A DNA stretch of 12,654 nucleotides from Clostridiales bacterium (GTDB taxonomy: Bacteria > Bacillota > Clostridia > Peptostreptococcales > Anaerovoracaceae), in NCBI GenBank assembly GCA_012511395.1, contig JAAZGD010000024.1, positions 1 through 12,654 of the forward strand, in the 5' to 3' direction. Of the stretch, positions 1-6,789 are shown in pieces. Position 1 is the stretch's first letter, and the number at the start of each line of letters is the position of its first letter. The notes beneath the pieces were generated by a model. It had not been told where the DNA came from, searched no databases, and worked only from the letters and a program-made list of their open reading frames with translations. The position numbers were made by a program, and so were the translations under genes.

Positions 1-228
1 CCTTACTCCCGTCAATGTCCCCCAGGGCAATTCCTTCTCAAGGCGGTTTGAAAGCTCTTTATACAGTCTTCTTTTTACATCTTCCTTATGAGCCCTAAAA
101 TCTTCGGGACCTTCCTTAAGAACAACTTCATCCTCACCGTAAAAAGCTCTTACAAGGTCCATCAATTCTTCTCTGTGAATATTTTTAGGATAGGAGAACT
201 CAAACAAAAGGATTATTCTCCTTTTCAT
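1..228 (-). CDS. hemZ: HemZ-like radical SAM protein (coproporphyrinogen dehydrogenase family), N-terminal part only
   Basis: Partial gene whose first 76 codons are visible before the window ends. The fragment ends in PWGTLTGVR, a stretch I recognise from HemZ proteins just ahead of their radical SAM domain. That domain, with its CxxxCxxC iron-sulfur motif, would lie outside the window. The family is annotated as oxygen-independent coproporphyrinogen oxidase-like; the true reaction is less certain. The place after relA, dtd and a metallohydrolase is the usual clostridial one and supports the call. The start is unclear. ATG at 228 overlaps the upstream gene by 29 nt and has no good SD. TTG at 207 has AAAGGAG 10 nt upstream and would give a protein starting MFEFSYPKN. 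I list the longer form, but the SD favours the shorter one. Confidence 0.72.
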   Translation of the reverse strand, partial: MKRRIILLFEFSYPKNIHREELMDLVRAFYGEDEVVLKEGPEDFRAHKEDVKRRLYKELSNRLEKELPWGTLTGVR

Positions 229-820
229 ACCCTATGGTAGTAACGCCCATATGGCCGGGGAATACCTGGGTTTCATCAGGCAGAGTAAACAATTTTTCCT
301 TGATGGACTTTAACAGTTCACTCATGCTTCCTCCGTGAAGGTCTGTCCTTCCCACACTGTGCTTAAACAAGGTGTCTCCTGAAAAGAGAGCGTCCTCACA
401 CAGTATTGAAATACCTCCCTCTGTATGGCCAGGAGTTTCCAGTATTAAAAGCTCCAGCTCCGCCACCTTTAGAATATCATAATCTTTTACAGTTATATCG
501 GGAGTGACAGCTATGGGCCTTCCCCATATTTCCCTGCTGTAGTTCAAAGAAGGTTCCTCCAGGGTTTCCTTTTCCTTTAAGGAAGACACTACCTTCATAT
601 GAGGAAATGCTTTTCTATATTCCTCCACTCCCCCAATATGATCTCCGTGACCATGAGTAAGAATAAGATATTTAACATTTAAATTCTTTTCCTTTACAAA
701 TACAAACAAGTCATGGTCGTAGCTTCCTGCATCCACCATAAAGGCCTCTTTAGTTTTTTCATCCCTTACAAGATAAGTATTACAGGCTGTCCCTTGTCCC
801 AAGTACAGTCTAATTTCCAT
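200..820 (-). CDS. Metallo-beta-lactamase-fold hydrolase, glyoxalase II-like
   Basis: A 206-residue soluble, cytoplasmic protein with the metal ligands of the metallo-beta-lactamase fold. THGHGDH at 55-61 supplies the HxHxDH motif, H132 sits in PGHTEGG, D149 in SGDT and H190 in FPGH. These should bind two metal ions. Length and motifs match the short 'glyoxalase II-like' group, which lacks the long C-terminal substrate domain of true glyoxalase II. The natural substrate is unknown; a thioester is a family-based guess. The ATG at 820 is preceded by GGAG fused to the dtd stop codon, so translation is probably coupled to dtd. The 3' end overlaps the longer form of hemZ. Metallo-hydrolase identity is sure, exact function is not. 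Confidence 0.9.
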   Translation of the reverse strand: MEIRLYLGQGTACNTYLVRDEKTKEAFMVDAGSYDHDLFVFVKEKNLNVKYLILTHGHGDHIGGVEEYRKAFPHMKVVSSLKEKETLEEPSLNYSREIWGRPIAVTPDITVKDYDILKVAELELLILETPGHTEGGISILCEDALFSGDTLFKHSVGRTDLHGGSMSELLKSIKEKLFTLPDETQVFPGHMGVTTIGYEKENNPFV

Positions 821-829
821 TTTCTTCTC

Positions 830-1279
830 CTAATCAGTCTTTCTGCTGTCAATTATTATAGTTACAGGTCCGTCATTTATAAGCTCCACCTTCATGTCCT
901 CCTTAAATACACCTTCCTCCACCTTAAGTCCTTCATGCCTTAAAAATTCTGTAAACACATGGTACAAGGCTCTTGCATCATCAGGTAAGGCTGCATCCAC
1001 AAAGCTGGGCCTATTTCCTTTCCTGGTATCTGCATACAAGGTGAACTGAGATACACAAAGAATTTCTCCGCCGATTTCATTTATACTTAAATTCATTTTT
1101 CCCATGGAATCTTCAAAAATTCTCAAGTTCGCTATTTTCCTTGCAAGATATAAAGCATCCTCCTCATTGTCCTCTTTCCCCACACCTAAAAGCACCACAA
1201 AGCCCTTTTCTATCTCTCCTGTCACTTGTCCTTTTACTGTTACTCTGGATTTTCCTGCCCTTTGCACTACCGCTCTCAT
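830..1279 (-). CDS. dtd: D-aminoacyl-tRNA deacylase
   Basis: A 149-residue protein of normal length for Dtd, which hydrolyses D-aminoacyl-tRNA (for example D-Tyr-tRNA) and also glycine wrongly attached to tRNA-Ala, recycling the tRNA. It starts MRAVVQRAGKSRVTV, the typical first strand. It carries the SQFTLYAD signature at 77-84 and NDGPVT at 135-140, whose Gly-Pro forms the cis-proline chirality filter in known structures. No key residue appears to be missing. ATG at 1279 follows GGAG that begins at the last base of the relA stop codon (TAG-GAG), with a spacing of about 6 to 7 nt. It lies 9 nt after relA and 9 nt before the hydrolase, so it is an internal operon gene. The relA-dtd pair is widely conserved in Firmicutes. 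Confidence 0.96.
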   Translation of the reverse strand: MRAVVQRAGKSRVTVKGQVTGEIEKGFVVLLGVGKEDNEEDALYLARKIANLRIFEDSMGKMNLSINEIGGEILCVSQFTLYADTRKGNRPSFVDAALPDDARALYHVFTEFLRHEGLKVEEGVFKEDMKVELINDGPVTIIIDSRKTD

Positions 1280-1288
1280 GAATCTCTC

Positions 1289-3469
1289 CTATCCTATTGC
1301 CCTGTACACATCCGCAACGCCTTCCACCATTCTAAAGCTCTTTAACAGCTTTTCCATCTCCGTTGTTCCCGATATTGAAACAGTCAATAAAATGTTGGTA
1401 ACATCCCTGTTTTTACCGCTTTTTGCGTTGACTCCCGTAATATGAACATCCATGTTTTCACAGGCTTTGGAAAGGTCGCTGAACATTCCCTTTCTGTCCT
1501 CCGCCAGTATGTGAATGTCCACATCGTAACTCTTATTGGCATAAGTTTCATCCCATTCCACATCTATGAGCCTTCCCTTGTCAGACTCACCCATCGACAG
1601 CAGGTTGACACAGTCCTTTCTGTGAACGGAGATACCTCTGCCCTTCGTAATAAAACCTACTATTTCATCTCCCGGTACAGGGTTGCAGCACTTTGAGAAC
1701 CTAATTAAAAGATTATCTGCTCCCTCCACCTTAACGCCCGCAGCTTCCTTTTTGTCCTGCCTTTTCTTTTCCAAGGCTAGGTTTTCAATTTTGTTTTCAG
1801 ATTTTTTAAGTTCCTCCTGCTTTTCCTCATGGTAGTAGGAAATCAGCGCTATGGCCGCCTTAGATAAAAAAGCTCCGCCGTGGGCCAGCTGAGTATAAAG
1901 CTCATCAGTGCCTGAAAGGTTTAAACTCTTTGTAAGCCTTACAAGCTTAGTATTTGAAAGCACGTGTTGAGGATCGTAGCCCTTTCTCTTAACATACTTT
2001 TCGATGGCCTCCTTGCCCTTTTCTATGCTGTCCGACTTGTTTTCCTTCTTTAAATAAGCTCTTATCTTATTTCTTGCATTGCTGCTCTTTACGATTTTAA
2101 GCCAATCTATAGACGGGCCTTTAGAGGTTGAGGATGTAATTATTTCAACAATATTGCCGTTTTCAAGCTTATAGTCAATGGGCACCATCTTACCGTTAAC
2201 CTTGGCACCTATGCAGTTGTAGCCCACATTTGAGTGAACTTTAAAGGCAAAGTCCAGAGGTGTGGACCCTGCCGGAAGCTCCATTACGTCGCCTCTTGGA
2301 GTGAACACGAAAACCTGGCTTGCAAATAAATCAACCTTAAGGGTTTCCATAAAGTCTCTTGAGCTGTCCACATCCTTTTGCCATTCAAGAGTCTGTCTAA
2401 GCCAGGCTAATTTAACTTCCTCCATATCCTGGCTTATACCCTCCTTGTACTTCCAGTGGGCCGCAATACCGAATTCCGCAATCTTATGCATCTCATAAGT
2501 ACGGATCTGTATTTCCAAAGGGTCTCCGTTAGGCCCTATTACTGTAGTGTGCAAGCTCTGGTACATATTGGATTTGGGCATGGCTATATAGTCTTTAAAC
2601 TTCCCCGGTATAGGTCTCCATAAGGTGTGAACTATACCTAAAGACGCATAGCAATCCCTTACGGTTTCCACCATAATCCTTATGGCGGACAAGTCAAAAA
2701 TTTCATCCAACTCCTTATGCTGCTGTTTCATCTTCTTGAAAATGCTGTAAAGGTGCTTGGATCTGCCCTTGATTTCATTGTTTATTCCCATATCAGAAAG
2801 AGCTTCCCTTATTTCCTCCATAACTTCCGAGATAACCTCTTCCTGCTTTGCCCTTTTACTCTCCACCTGAGAGACGAGATTCTCATATGCCTTTGGCTCC
2901 AAATATTTAAAGGAAATGTCTTCAAGCTCAAATTTAATGGTGTAAATTCCCAGCCTGCTTGCCAGGGGAGCGTATATTTCTAAGGTTTCCTGACACTTCT
3001 CTTGAATCTTTTCAGGTGTCATATAATTAATAGTCCTTAGATTGTGAAGCCTGTCTGCCAGCTTGATTATCAGAACTCTTATGTCCTTACTCATGGCAAG
3101 GAACATTTTTCTGAAGTTTTCCGCTTGAATATCTTCTTTCTTTTCGTATTTAATACCTCCAAGCTTGGTGACTCCGTCAACCAACTGAAGAACTTCCTCG
3201 GAAAATTCCTCTTTTAACAATTCAGGGTTATAGTCAGTATCCTCCACCACATCATGAAGCAGGCCGGCAACTATAGTATCCTCATCCATGCCCAGCTCAG
3301 CTAATATTATTGCCACGCTGGCAGGATGTGTGATGTACTCTTCTCCCGACTTTCTTTCCTGTCCCTGATGAAGTTTTTCCGCAGTTTCATAAGCTTTCCC
3401 AATAAATTCCAGGTCATAGCTTGGGTTTGTTTCATAAATCTGCTTTAAGAATTCTTCCTTTGTGCCCAT
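1289..3469 (-). CDS. relA: Bifunctional (p)ppGpp synthetase/hydrolase (Rel/RelA-SpoT family)
   Basis: A 726-residue long RSH protein that makes and degrades (p)ppGpp, the stringent response alarmone, mainly on ribosomes during amino acid shortage. The hydrolase domain is intact: H48, H72-D73, E76-D77 and D139 match the manganese-binding HD residues. The synthetase domain holds GRSKHLYSIFKKM at 235-247, D259, PGKFKDYI at 288-295, YQSLHTTV at 303-310 and E319. The basic KFKD loop is the form seen in bifunctional enzymes rather than the acidic form of E. coli RelA. Next come a TGS domain (about 387-446), a helical region, a zinc-finger-like segment with CC at 594-595, and a C-terminal ACT domain (about 650-720). 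The SD before ATG 3469 is weak (AGAAGAG, about 12 nt upstream), unlike its neighbours. The gene starts 17 nt after secDF. Confidence 0.97.
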   Translation of the reverse strand: MGTKEEFLKQIYETNPSYDLEFIGKAYETAEKLHQGQERKSGEEYITHPASVAIILAELGMDEDTIVAGLLHDVVEDTDYNPELLKEEFSEEVLQLVDGVTKLGGIKYEKKEDIQAENFRKMFLAMSKDIRVLIIKLADRLHNLRTINYMTPEKIQEKCQETLEIYAPLASRLGIYTIKFELEDISFKYLEPKAYENLVSQVESKRAKQEEVISEVMEEIREALSDMGINNEIKGRSKHLYSIFKKMKQQHKELDEIFDLSAIRIMVETVRDCYASLGIVHTLWRPIPGKFKDYIAMPKSNMYQSLHTTVIGPNGDPLEIQIRTYEMHKIAEFGIAAHWKYKEGISQDMEEVKLAWLRQTLEWQKDVDSSRDFMETLKVDLFASQVFVFTPRGDVMELPAGSTPLDFAFKVHSNVGYNCIGAKVNGKMVPIDYKLENGNIVEIITSSTSKGPSIDWLKIVKSSNARNKIRAYLKKENKSDSIEKGKEAIEKYVKRKGYDPQHVLSNTKLVRLTKSLNLSGTDELYTQLAHGGAFLSKAAIALISYYHEEKQEELKKSENKIENLALEKKRQDKKEAAGVKVEGADNLLIRFSKCCNPVPGDEIVGFITKGRGISVHRKDCVNLLSMGESDKGRLIDVEWDETYANKSYDVDIHILAEDRKGMFSDLSKACENMDVHITGVNAKSGKNRDVTNILLTVSISGTTEMEKLLKSFRMVEGVADVYRAIG

Positions 3470-3486
3470 TTTTTTTGTTTTCTCTT

Positions 3487-5700
3487 CTATCTCTTTCTCT
3501 TTCTCGATTTTTTAGCTCTGTACTTCGGTCCGCCTGTCAGCTTGTTTATATCATGGTAGAAAGGCGCACATTCGGCTACAGATGAAATACAGCCCACAGT
3601 TACTCCCACCATGAGAGGAACTACAAATTCCCTTATGGCAGGGCCGGACATAATAAATAAAGGCACCATCACAATGAGAGTAGTCACTGAAGTCATAATA
3701 GACCTTTGAAGGGTTTGATTTATTGACAAGTCTAAAATGCGCTGAAGCCCTTCATTTTTAAGAAGCCTTAAATTTTCTCTCACTCTGTCAAATACTACTA
3801 TGGTGTCATTTATTGAATATCCCACCACAGTTAAAATACCTGCTATAAAGGGGCTGTTTACAGTGATATTGAATATTGCATAGAAAGCAAGGACTATAAT
3901 CGCATCGTGGATTACACCTAAAAGCGCAGATATTCCAAACTTCCATTCAAACCGTATACTTACATAAATCAACATGCCAAGAGCTGAAATAAGAATGGCA
4001 AGGAGCGCATTTTTCTGAAGCTCTTTGCCTACAGAAGGCCCAAACTGTTCTATAGACAGCACGTTATCCTCACTTATCCCAAATGTATCAGACAGTGACT
4101 TTACTATTTCCATCCTCTCTTTGTTTTCCAATGCCTTGGTTGTTCTTATTATGATCTCCTGCTGCTTATCTCCCGCAAAAACTATTTCTTCATCCAGATC
4201 ATACTTGGCAACAGATTTTTGAACCTCACTTTGGGAGACCTTTGAACCCATGTCTATGTGCATCATAGTGCCCCCTGTAAAGTCTATGCCGTAATTAAGT
4301 CCTCTTATACCCCCCACTAACAGTCCAAGAATCATTATTCCCGCAGAAACGCTGTAGAAAATCTTTCTTTTATTAATAAACGTGAATTCCCTTTTCATGC
4401 TGAAGATTGAAGTTCCATCCTTCTTTACCCCGTAGTACCAGGGTTTTGAAAACTTCTTGGATTCGCAGAGTATTTTTAGAAACAGCTGAGTAACTGCCAC
4501 TGCAGCAAAAACGCTTACTACAATACCTATCATAAGAGTCATGGCGAAGCCTTTGACTGAGCTGGTCCCCACCTGATAGAGGACTACGGCAGCTATTAAA
4601 GTTGTAAGCTGTGAGTCTATTACTGTAGACAAAGCCCTTTTAAATCCCAGCTGAGTGGCCACCCTGATGGATTTTCCGTTAACAATTTCCTCTCTTATCC
4701 TTGAGAAAATAACTACGTTGGCATCCACCGCCATACCTACTGACAGTATGATACCTGCAATTCCAGGCAGTGTAAGCACAGCCCTCATGGCTATCATTAT
4801 CCATAGAATCATTACTACATACAGTAAAAGTGCAATATTTGCAGCCAAACCCATGGCTCTGTAAAAAACAAACATTATCAGTATTATTAGTATAAGACCG
4901 ATTATCCCTGCATATACGCTCTTTTCCAAAGCATTTATTCCAATTTTAGCAGTTTGTACTGAGGATGTTACTTCCTTAAGTCCCACGGGAAGAGCGCCGC
5001 CTCTTATTAAGGCTGCTATGTTTGAAGCGTAATCCAGTGAAAATCCGCCGATGTTTCCTGAAGTAATTATGGCATTTCCGCCTGAAATAACTTCTGAAGG
5101 TACGGGGCTGGAAATAATTTCTTTATCTAAAAGGATTACTATAGCTCTGTCGCTTACACCTTCATAAATGCTGTGAACTCCGCCCTGAAGCGACTTTCTT
5201 GTGGCATCCTCAAACTTCTGGCCTCCTTCCCTTGTCATCTCCAAAGCTATAGCATATCCTCCGTTTTTGGAATCCTGAGTGACGCCTGCGCTTTTCATAT
5301 CGCTTCCGTCAAGAACAAAGGTGCCGTCCGCCAACACAAATTCAAGCTGCGCTGTCTTTCCAATCATGGAAATTGCCTCATCTGAGTCTTCTGCTCCCGG
5401 AAGCTCCACCCTTACTCTGTTTCTTCCTTCAATGGTTACCACAGGTTCAGACAGTCCCATCTGATTTACCCTGTTCTCAATGACAGCCTGAGTCTGCTCC
5501 ATGATTTTATTAAGCTCATCGCCTACAGCATCTGTTTCCGCTTCCAAAACCACATAGACGCCGCCTTTTATATCAAGTCCCAGCTTGATTTTCTCCGTTG
5601 CCGGACTTAACTCACCAAGGCCAAAGGCTGTGAGCCACCAGCCGAATATAACTACAATTATGACTAAAATTGCCAACAGTTTTTTTGTTGTACTGCTCAT
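3487..5700 (-). CDS. secDF: Fused protein-export membrane protein SecDF
   Basis: A 737-residue single-chain fusion of SecD and SecF, which uses ion flow across the membrane to help SecYEG-SecA pull proteins outward. Numbering is from ATG 5700. The N-terminal segment LLAILVIIVVIFGWW is the first membrane helix. LGLDIKGGVYVVLE near 41 is the conserved start of the SecD outer domain. GMAVDANVVIFSRIREE at about 322-338 and GYSINDTIVVFDRVREN at about 627-643 are the paired transport motifs, with D326 and D632 as likely ion-relay residues. The SecF half begins near 437 (REFTFINKRK), with YGIDFTGGT at about 470-478. The last 12 residues are strongly basic. ATG 5700 is preferred over TTG 5706 because AAAGGA lies 8 nt before it. 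It heads the relA-dtd-hydrolase-hemZ unit with its own promoter. Confidence 0.97.
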   Translation of the reverse strand: MSSTTKKLLAILVIIVVIFGWWLTAFGLGELSPATEKIKLGLDIKGGVYVVLEAETDAVGDELNKIMEQTQAVIENRVNQMGLSEPVVTIEGRNRVRVELPGAEDSDEAISMIGKTAQLEFVLADGTFVLDGSDMKSAGVTQDSKNGGYAIALEMTREGGQKFEDATRKSLQGGVHSIYEGVSDRAIVILLDKEIISSPVPSEVISGGNAIITSGNIGGFSLDYASNIAALIRGGALPVGLKEVTSSVQTAKIGINALEKSVYAGIIGLILIILIMFVFYRAMGLAANIALLLYVVMILWIMIAMRAVLTLPGIAGIILSVGMAVDANVVIFSRIREEIVNGKSIRVATQLGFKRALSTVIDSQLTTLIAAVVLYQVGTSSVKGFAMTLMIGIVVSVFAAVAVTQLFLKILCESKKFSKPWYYGVKKDGTSIFSMKREFTFINKRKIFYSVSAGIMILGLLVGGIRGLNYGIDFTGGTMMHIDMGSKVSQSEVQKSVAKYDLDEEIVFAGDKQQEIIIRTTKALENKERMEIVKSLSDTFGISEDNVLSIEQFGPSVGKELQKNALLAILISALGMLIYVSIRFEWKFGISALLGVIHDAIIVLAFYAIFNITVNSPFIAGILTVVGYSINDTIVVFDRVRENLRLLKNEGLQRILDLSINQTLQRSIMTSVTTLIVMVPLFIMSGPAIREFVVPLMVGVTVGCISSVAECAPFYHDINKLTGGPKYRAKKSRKRKR

Positions 5701-5725
5701 CTCCAAGATCCTTTCTTAAAAAGGT

Positions 5726-5742
5726 AAACGTTTCGGTTAACC
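5726..5742. repeat. Two short palindromes in the secDF leader
   Basis: AAACGTTT (5726-5733) and GGTTAACC (5735-5742) are both perfect 8-bp palindromes separated by one base. Read on the minus strand, GGTTAACC and the following GTTTACC can also pair with one mismatch to form a small hairpin. They lie at and just after the predicted transcription start, where a repressor or leader structure could act. I matched no known operator; the catabolite-control consensus fits poorly. Short AT-rich palindromes can arise by chance. Confidence 0.3.
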
Positions 5743-5747
5743 TTAAT

Positions 5748-5776
5748 ATTTTACTACATTTATTGATATTTAACAA
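5748..5776 (-). promoter_or_regulatory. Sigma-A-type promoter of secDF
   Basis: On the minus strand, TTGTTA (5776-5771) and TAAAAT (5753-5748) stand exactly 17 nt apart. Transcription would start near 5741, giving a leader of about 40 nt with the SD AAAGGA at 5714-5709. It lies right after the yajC terminator, so secDF and the genes behind it have an independent promoter. Confidence 0.75.
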
Positions 5777-5785
5777 GATTAGCTT

Positions 5786-5819
5786 AAAAAAAAAACCCTG
5801 AAAGCCGTATGTTTCAGGG
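5786..5819 (-). terminator. Intrinsic terminator after yajC
   Basis: On the minus strand, CCCTGAAA (5819-5812) and TTTCAGGG (5803-5796) form a perfect 8-bp stem around an 8-nt loop, followed directly by ten T residues (5795-5786). It starts about 30 nt after the yajC stop codon and ends the tRNA-Leu(CAA)-yajC transcript before the secDF promoter. Confidence 0.92.
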
Positions 5820-5850
5820 GTTAATTAACTATTTTTCAATTTGTATGAAA

Positions 5851-6252
5851 TTATTCAACATCTTCTGACGTTTCATCTTTTTTCTCTTCCTCAGCTGCCT
5901 TTGAAACTTTTTTCATTCTCTTGGGCATTACTTTTTTCTGGGAGAATCCTTCTGTATCCGAATCTTCCTCCTCATCAAAATCTCTTCCGCTCTTGGTTTC
6001 AATTTTTGAAATTGCCCAGCGCATAATTTCAAACTTTAATTTATCGGCACCAACCTCAATAACCAAAGACTCATCTCTGGTTTTAACAATCCTGCCCCTT
6101 AAGCCTCCGATTGTTATTACTTCATCTCCTACTCTCACGCTGTTTCTCATGGCTGCCGTTTCTTTTTCTCTTCTTTTCTGAGGACGAATCAGTAAGAAAT
6201 ACATTAAGAAGACCAGTAAAACCAGTGGTAAAAATTGTGTAGCTGTGCCCAT
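5851..6252 (-). CDS. yajC: Preprotein translocase subunit YajC
   Basis: A 133-residue small membrane protein that associates with SecDF at the Sec translocon. One membrane helix lies at about 6-22 and is followed by the family signature YFLLIRPQKRREK and the domain core RVGDEVITIGGLRGRIVKTRDESLVIEV (about 40-67). The tail after residue 88 is long and charged, first acidic (DFDEEEDSD), then mixed lysine and glutamate. It looks disordered and makes the protein longer than the usual 90 to 110 residues. ATG 6252 is chosen because AGGAGG stands 6 nt upstream; the reading frame stays open further upstream only through the tRNA gene. It is cut off from secDF by a terminator, although the two are commonly co-transcribed elsewhere. 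Confidence 0.95.
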   Translation of the reverse strand: MGTATQFLPLVLLVFLMYFLLIRPQKRREKETAAMRNSVRVGDEVITIGGLRGRIVKTRDESLVIEVGADKLKFEIMRWAISKIETKSGRDFDEEEDSDTEGFSQKKVMPKRMKKVSKAAEEEKKDETSEDVE

Positions 6253-6265
6253 TATTATCCTCCTT

Positions 6266-6287
6266 ATTTTCAATAGGAATTGAAAAT
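6266..6287 (-). repeat. Hairpin between tRNA-Leu(CAA) and yajC
   Basis: ATTTTCAAT (6266-6274) and ATTGAAAAT (6279-6287) form a perfect 9-bp inverted repeat with a 4-nt loop. On the minus strand the hairpin falls after the tRNA CCA end and ends immediately before the yajC AAGGAGG. No T tract follows, so it is not a terminator. It could mark the tRNA processing site, protect the new yajC mRNA 5' end, or influence access to the SD. Its role is inference. Confidence 0.6.
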
Positions 6288-6300
6288 TGTAATTATTTTT

Positions 6301-6387
6301 TGGTGCCGGCGATGGGGGTCGAACCCATACGGTGTTACCACCACGGGATTTTGAATCCCGCACGTCTGCCAATTCCATCACGCCGGC
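6301..6387 (-). tRNA. tRNA-Leu, anticodon CAA
   Basis: An 87-nt gene including an encoded CCA end. The acceptor stem pairs GCCGGCG with CGCCGGC, followed by discriminator A. The D arm contains TTGGCAGA. The anticodon stem CGGGA/TCCCG encloses the loop TTCAAAA with anticodon CAA, which reads UUG. A long variable arm (TGGTG-GTAA-CACC region) marks a class II tRNA, and the T arm is ATGGG-TTCGACC-CCCAT. All of this fits tRNA-Leu. It lies 48 nt upstream of yajC with no terminator between them, so it is probably cut out of a tRNA-yajC precursor. Confidence 0.96.
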
Positions 6388-6399
6388 TTTAACGGAATT

Positions 6400-6428
6400 A
6401 TGTTACCATAAAGCGATAAGCCTGTCCA
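6400..6428 (-). promoter_or_regulatory. Candidate promoter of tRNA-Leu(CAA)-yajC
   Basis: On the minus strand, TGGACA (6428-6423) and TAACAT (6405-6400) are 17 nt apart, and a TG one base upstream of the -10 makes it an extended -10. Start would be near 6393, about 6 nt before the tRNA. The -10 is not ideal, so confidence is moderate. One arm of the nested inverted repeat lies in the spacer. Confidence 0.55.
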
Positions 6429-6457
6429 TATAGTTTAACTAAACTATCGCTCTTTAT
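6408..6457. repeat. Nested inverted repeats between azlD and tRNA-Leu(CAA)
   Basis: Inner element: ATAGTTTA (6430-6437) and TAAACTAT (6440-6447), perfect 8-bp arms around AC. Outer element: ATAAAGCGATA (6408-6418) pairs with 6445-6457 over 11 bp, with a 2-nt bulge. The outer right arm touches the azlD stop codon and the left arm lies between the -35 and -10 of the tRNA promoter. The two elements share bases 6445-6447, so they compete in RNA. There is no T tract, so this is not a standard terminator. It may be an operator, an alternative-fold leader, or a processing signal. Confidence 0.6.
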
Positions 6458-6786
6458 CAAGGGAAAAATTGCTGTATCAGTATCATATAAATTACGGTGC
6501 CTGAGCCTATGGAAATTAAGTTGTTTCTTTTCCAAAGATGAAGGAGGATTACTGCCAAAATACTTATGGCTTCAGGAAGTCCGTAAGGAAACACTAAAGG
6601 ATTTATATTTCTTAAGCAGTATATTACCAGGATGGCAATAGCAGAAAAGGGAAGTTTCTTTCCCTGTGTTCTGATGCCCGATCCCATGTCGCTGCCCAAC
6701 TTAAAGACAGCAAAGGGAAACCATCTTATTAAAAAAGTTATTATACCTGCCACTATAAGCATTGAAAGGATTGAAAGGTTATCCAT
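6457..6786 (-). CDS. azlD: Branched-chain amino acid exporter small subunit AzlD
   Basis: A 109-residue membrane protein, the normal size for AzlD, the small partner of AzlC. Several hydrophobic segments are visible: about 5-25, 47-60, 68-83 and 92-107. The segment TFLIRWFPFAVF near 18-29 matches the family pattern of Thr-Phe-x-x-Arg-x-x-Pro-Phe. It starts 3 nt after the azlC stop; GGAGGAG, about 12 nt before ATG 6786, lies inside the azlC 3' end, so the two are translated together. By family, AzlCD moves branched-chain amino acids (and analogues such as 4-azaleucine) out of the cell. Direction and substrate here are inferred. Confidence 0.92.
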   Translation of the reverse strand: MDNLSILSMLIVAGIITFLIRWFPFAVFKLGSDMGSGIRTQGKKLPFSAIAILVIYCLRNINPLVFPYGLPEAISILAVILLHLWKRNNLISIGSGTVIYMILIQQFFP

Positions 6787-6789
6787 GGT

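Noticed and set aside
1104..1445. 113-codon plus-strand open frame across dtd and the relA 3' end
   Set aside because: Spans two well-supported genes antisense and shows no domain or SD.
5724..5737. Catabolite-control (cre) site in the secDF leader
   Set aside because: Only the central part resembles the consensus; the outer bases do not match on the right side.
6253..6381. Longer yajC reading frame starting at 6381 (MMELADVRDS...)
   Set aside because: This extension is a translation of the tRNA-Leu(CAA) gene and the following hairpin. The AGGAGG site and family start point to ATG 6252.
6408..6457. Intrinsic terminator for azlCD
   Set aside because: The repeat is AT-rich with a bulge and has no T tract on the minus strand side, so it does not fit a Rho-independent terminator.
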